NCBI GenBank assembly: GCA_030672255.1
Contig: DAOVGU010000062.1
Location: 1-8,591, forward strand
Direction of reading: 5' to 3'
DNA length: 8,591 nucleotides
Source of the DNA: a bacterium
GTDB lineage: Bacteria; Ratteibacteria; UBA8468
The notes beneath the pieces are model-generated. The model made no database searches, was not told the DNA's origin, and saw only the letters and a list, made by a program, of their open reading frames with translations. This document shows positions 7,217 to 8,591 of this stretch, in pieces. Each line of letters begins with the position of its first letter. The first letter of the stretch is position 1. The translations under genes were made by a program, and so were the position numbers.

Positions 7217-8002
7217 CTATTCAGCTACCCAGAAACTTCTCTCCTCTGCTAATGTAGGAAAGGGCATCTTCCTCCAGCCACAGTGACCATCTAAATAGAG
7301 GATATTTGCTCCCCCACTATGCCTTGAAGTTACTGTGTAGTTGCTCCGCGTTCCATCTGTTGCACCTGTCTGAGAAGGGTCAATAAAATATTTGGCAGAA
7401 CCTTCACTACCTACAAAAGCACAGACAGAGGAACTATTTCTCACCCGGCATAATTTACGCATTTTGCTATTACCTGTCCCCGGCGGTGAAGTGCTACAGT
7501 CATTGCAACCACCTAAGCAGTAAAGGTTCGCTGCATAACTAGTCTTTGGGTCACTGAGTGGGTTGGGGTCGGAAGGGCACACATAGAATCCCTTTTCCCC
7601 ACAGTATACATATGGGTATTTACCTGTGCCTCCAAAGTAACGAGAAATAGGATAATACCAGGACTTCATGCCCCACTTAGTATCTATCGCACGGGGAAGC
7701 CAACCATCATAATCATTAACATATAGCACTAATGTTATCCCTATCTGCTTCAACCTACTTATACAGACCACCTGTCTTGCCTTCTCTCTGGCTTGAGAAA
7801 GAGCAGGTAATAGCATTGCCGCTAAAATGGCGATGATGGCTATTACCACCAAAAGCTCAATCAGCGTAAACCCCGTTTTGTGCTTGGGACAGACATAAGT
7901 CCGATTTTTGGACCCCGTATTAAACCTGTTCCTGGCCAGGTTCAGGAATACGGGGTTAGCCAATCTCTTCAATAATATCTTTCCGGTCATCTCTTTCTCC
8001 AT
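7217..8002 (-). CDS. Prepilin-like / type II secretion pseudopilin-type protein with H-X9-DG motif
   Basis: This 261-residue protein carries a class III (type IV pilin-like) N-terminus. A prepilin peptidase site lies at G44/F45, followed by FTLIELLVV with the conserved glutamate at position 5 of the mature protein (E49). A hydrophobic helix follows, then AAMLLPALSQAREKAR. Near the C-terminus is H228-(9 residues)-D238-G239, the H-X9-DG signature of the large DUF1559-like prepilin group of planctomycetes and relatives. The family is expected to sit in the inner membrane and extend into the envelope; its precise role is not established. The 44-residue leader is long for this class, and residues about 16-31 are encoded by a 45-bp palindrome. 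The start at 8002 has an AGGAG six bases upstream; M5 (7990) is an alternative. Several cysteines stand out, including C162-X3-C166-X2-C169. It is followed after 25 bp by a secreted beta-sandwich gene, suggesting co-transcription. Confidence 0.9.
   Translation of the reverse strand: MEKEMTGKILLKRLANPVFLNLARNRFNTGSKNRTYVCPKHKTGFTLIELLVVIAIIAILAAMLLPALSQAREKARQVVCISRLKQIGITLVLYVNDYDGWLPRAIDTKWGMKSWYYPISRYFGGTGKYPYVYCGEKGFYVCPSDPNPLSDPKTSYAANLYCLGGCNDCSTSPPGTGNSKMRKLCRVRNSSSVCAFVGSEGSAKYFIDPSQTGATDGTRSNYTVTSRHSGGANILYLDGHCGWRKMPFPTLAEERSFWVAE
7912..7956. repeat. 45-bp palindromic element inside the prepilin leader coding sequence
   Basis: Perfect 10-bp inverted arms ACCCCGTATT (7912-7921) and AATACGGGGT (7947-7956) enclose a second nested pairing: CCTG (7925-7928) with CAGG (7943-7946), and the perfect palindrome CCTGGCCAGG (7931-7940) at the centre. 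The only interruptions are a three-base AAA bulge and a TT/TT internal loop. A short inverted pair, GTCC/GGAC (7899-7902 and 7910-7913), abuts one edge. The element encodes residues about 16-31 of the prepilin leader in frame. Its shape resembles dispersed palindromic elements (REP-like or Rickettsia-style coding palindromes), but only one copy is visible here, so whether it repeats in the genome is unknown. Confidence 0.6.
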
Positions 8003-8008
8003 TTTTTA

Positions 8009-8048
8009 CTCCTGTCCCTCCAGAACCCCTCTGAAGGACTAAACAGGA
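8009..8048 (-). promoter_or_regulatory. Imperfect hairpin overlapping the prepilin ribosome binding site
   Basis: In the minus-strand transcript an outer 6-bp stem (TCCTGT with ACAGGA, 8048-8043 and 8015-8010) encloses an 8-bp stem (CCTTCAGA with TCTGGAGG, one G-U pair) around a 5-base GGGGT loop. The Shine-Dalgarno AGGAG at 8013-8009, six bases before the ATG at 8002, overlaps the 3' arm of the outer stem. The stem is followed by UAAAAA rather than a U-run, so it does not look like an intrinsic terminator. It could limit translation initiation; this is inferred from the drawn structure only. The ribosome binding site itself supports the start at 8002. Confidence 0.35.
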
Positions 8049-8067
8049 ATAAATCATTTCCCTTCTC

Positions 8068-8097
8068 TTTATATTCCCCCTTCGATTAGACTTTAAA
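8068..8097 (-). promoter_or_regulatory. Weak candidate sigma70-type promoter upstream of the prepilin gene
   Basis: On the minus strand a TTTAAA (8097-8092) and a TATAAA (8073-8068) are separated by 18 bp and point toward the prepilin gene. The -35 matches the consensus poorly and overlaps the last codons of the regulator gene. AT-rich DNA gives such pairs by chance, so this is only a possibility that the downstream genes have their own promoter rather than reading through from the regulator gene. Confidence 0.2.
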
Positions 8098-8591
8098 CTT
8101 CCCGCAAGGCGGAGCACAGGAATTCCTTTTAATGATTTCCGGCTCCAGGACAATCTCAGCCGGCTCACTCCTTTCCTTCTTAAGTAGTTTAATCAGAATA
8201 TCCACCGCTATTTTAGCCATCTCTGCTAATGGCTGTTTAACCGTCATAATTTCCGGTAATTCAGGAGATAATGACACTTCATCAAATCCCACTACCGAGA
8301 TATCTTCCGGAATTCTCATCCTTTTATCCTTCAGATATTTCAGGATAAAGGGAATCATATTACCCCCGGCGATGAAAACGGCCGAAACTTTTCTTGAATT
8401 TTTCCAGAGATAGTCTAATTCCTTCGCAAAATCTATAAATGCATTTTTTACCTCAACCGTTAATTTCTTATCTAAGGCTACATTGGCCTCATAATGGGCA
8501 TCAGCATAGCCCCGCCATCTCTCTGCCGCGTAGAATAAGCTTCTGACAACACTGATGCATCCGATTCTGCGGTGCCCAAGTCCTAAAAGAT
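8086..8591 (-). CDS. LacI-type transcriptional regulator, C-terminal sensor half (partial at window edge)
   Basis: The frame is open from the window edge to a TAA at 8088-8086 and gives about 167 residues with no N-terminus in view. The visible part is the periplasmic-binding-protein-like effector domain of the LacI/GalR superfamily. It contains an LGHRRIG segment, then RWRGYADA, then the hallmark PEDISVVGFDE (codons around 8300-8268), then a TVKQPLAEMAKIAVDILIKLL helix, and an IIKRNSC tail matching the usual 'R.St' ending. The family normally binds a sugar or sugar phosphate and releases or binds an operator near the genes it controls. The helix-turn-helix lies outside the window, so a GntR-type DNA-binding head with the same sensor domain is equally possible. 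It sits 83 bp upstream of the prepilin/glycosidase gene run on the same strand and is the natural candidate regulator of it; that link is inferred. Family assignment is secure, ligand unknown. Confidence 0.9.
   Translation of the reverse strand, partial: LLGLGHRRIGCISVVRSLFYAAERWRGYADAHYEANVALDKKLTVEVKNAFIDFAKELDYLWKNSRKVSAVFIAGGNMIPFILKYLKDKRMRIPEDISVVGFDEVSLSPELPEIMTVKQPLAEMAKIAVDILIKLLKKERSEPAEIVLEPEIIKRNSCAPPCGKFKV

Noticed and set aside
8046..8061. GGAA...TTCC imperfect dyad upstream of the prepilin gene as a LacI operator
   Set aside because: Only the outer four bases of each half-site match and the centre lacks the CG step typical of LacI-family operators.
7956..8168. A 70-codon minus-strand frame between the regulator and the prepilin gene
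   Set aside because: It overlaps the regulator's C-terminus and the prepilin's start in another frame, has no recognisable motif, and both overlapping genes are well supported.

Overview
All convincing genes in this window lie on the minus strand, so it is best read from the high-coordinate end down. The composition is AT-rich (about 40% GC by eye). Two features suggest an uncultured bacterium of the PVC/Omnitrophota type (Lentisphaerae, Kiritimatiellae, Omnitrophota or relatives): an H-X9-DG prepilin-like protein of the kind greatly expanded in those lineages, and very large multidomain secreted glycoside hydrolases. The taxonomic placement is inference; the window contains no phylogenetic marker.

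In transcription order the layout is: (1) the C-terminal half of a LacI-type sugar-responsive regulator, cut by the window edge (8591-8086); (2) a prepilin-like, type II secretion/pseudopilin-type protein with an H-X9-DG motif (8002-7217); (3) a small secreted protein with a carbohydrate-binding-like beta-sandwich and a coiled coil (7191-6247); (4) a secreted 1612-residue GH42-like (clan GH-A) glycoside hydrolase with extra N- and C-terminal domains (6221-1383); (5) a 133-bp gap containing what looks like the first ~19 codons of a transaldolase/fructose-6-phosphate aldolase gene (about 1338-1280); (6) a second copy of the beta-sandwich/coiled-coil protein (1249-119), which runs into the start of another beta-sandwich domain and then stops abruptly; (7) about 118 bases with no recognisable gene but with short direct repeats.

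Genes 2, 3 and 4 are separated by only 25 bp each and probably form one operon. With the LacI-type regulator upstream, the picture is a polysaccharide or galactoside utilisation locus: a regulator, an envelope-anchored pseudopilin-like protein, a secreted probable sugar-binding protein and a large extracytoplasmic glycosidase.

The less ordinary features are signs of rearrangement and insertion. The two beta-sandwich genes share nearly identical 5' ends including the ribosome binding site. The apparent break in the transaldolase reading frame coincides with the edge of that shared segment. The second copy is truncated. A 45-bp palindrome lies in frame inside the prepilin leader and encodes about 16 of its 44 leader residues.
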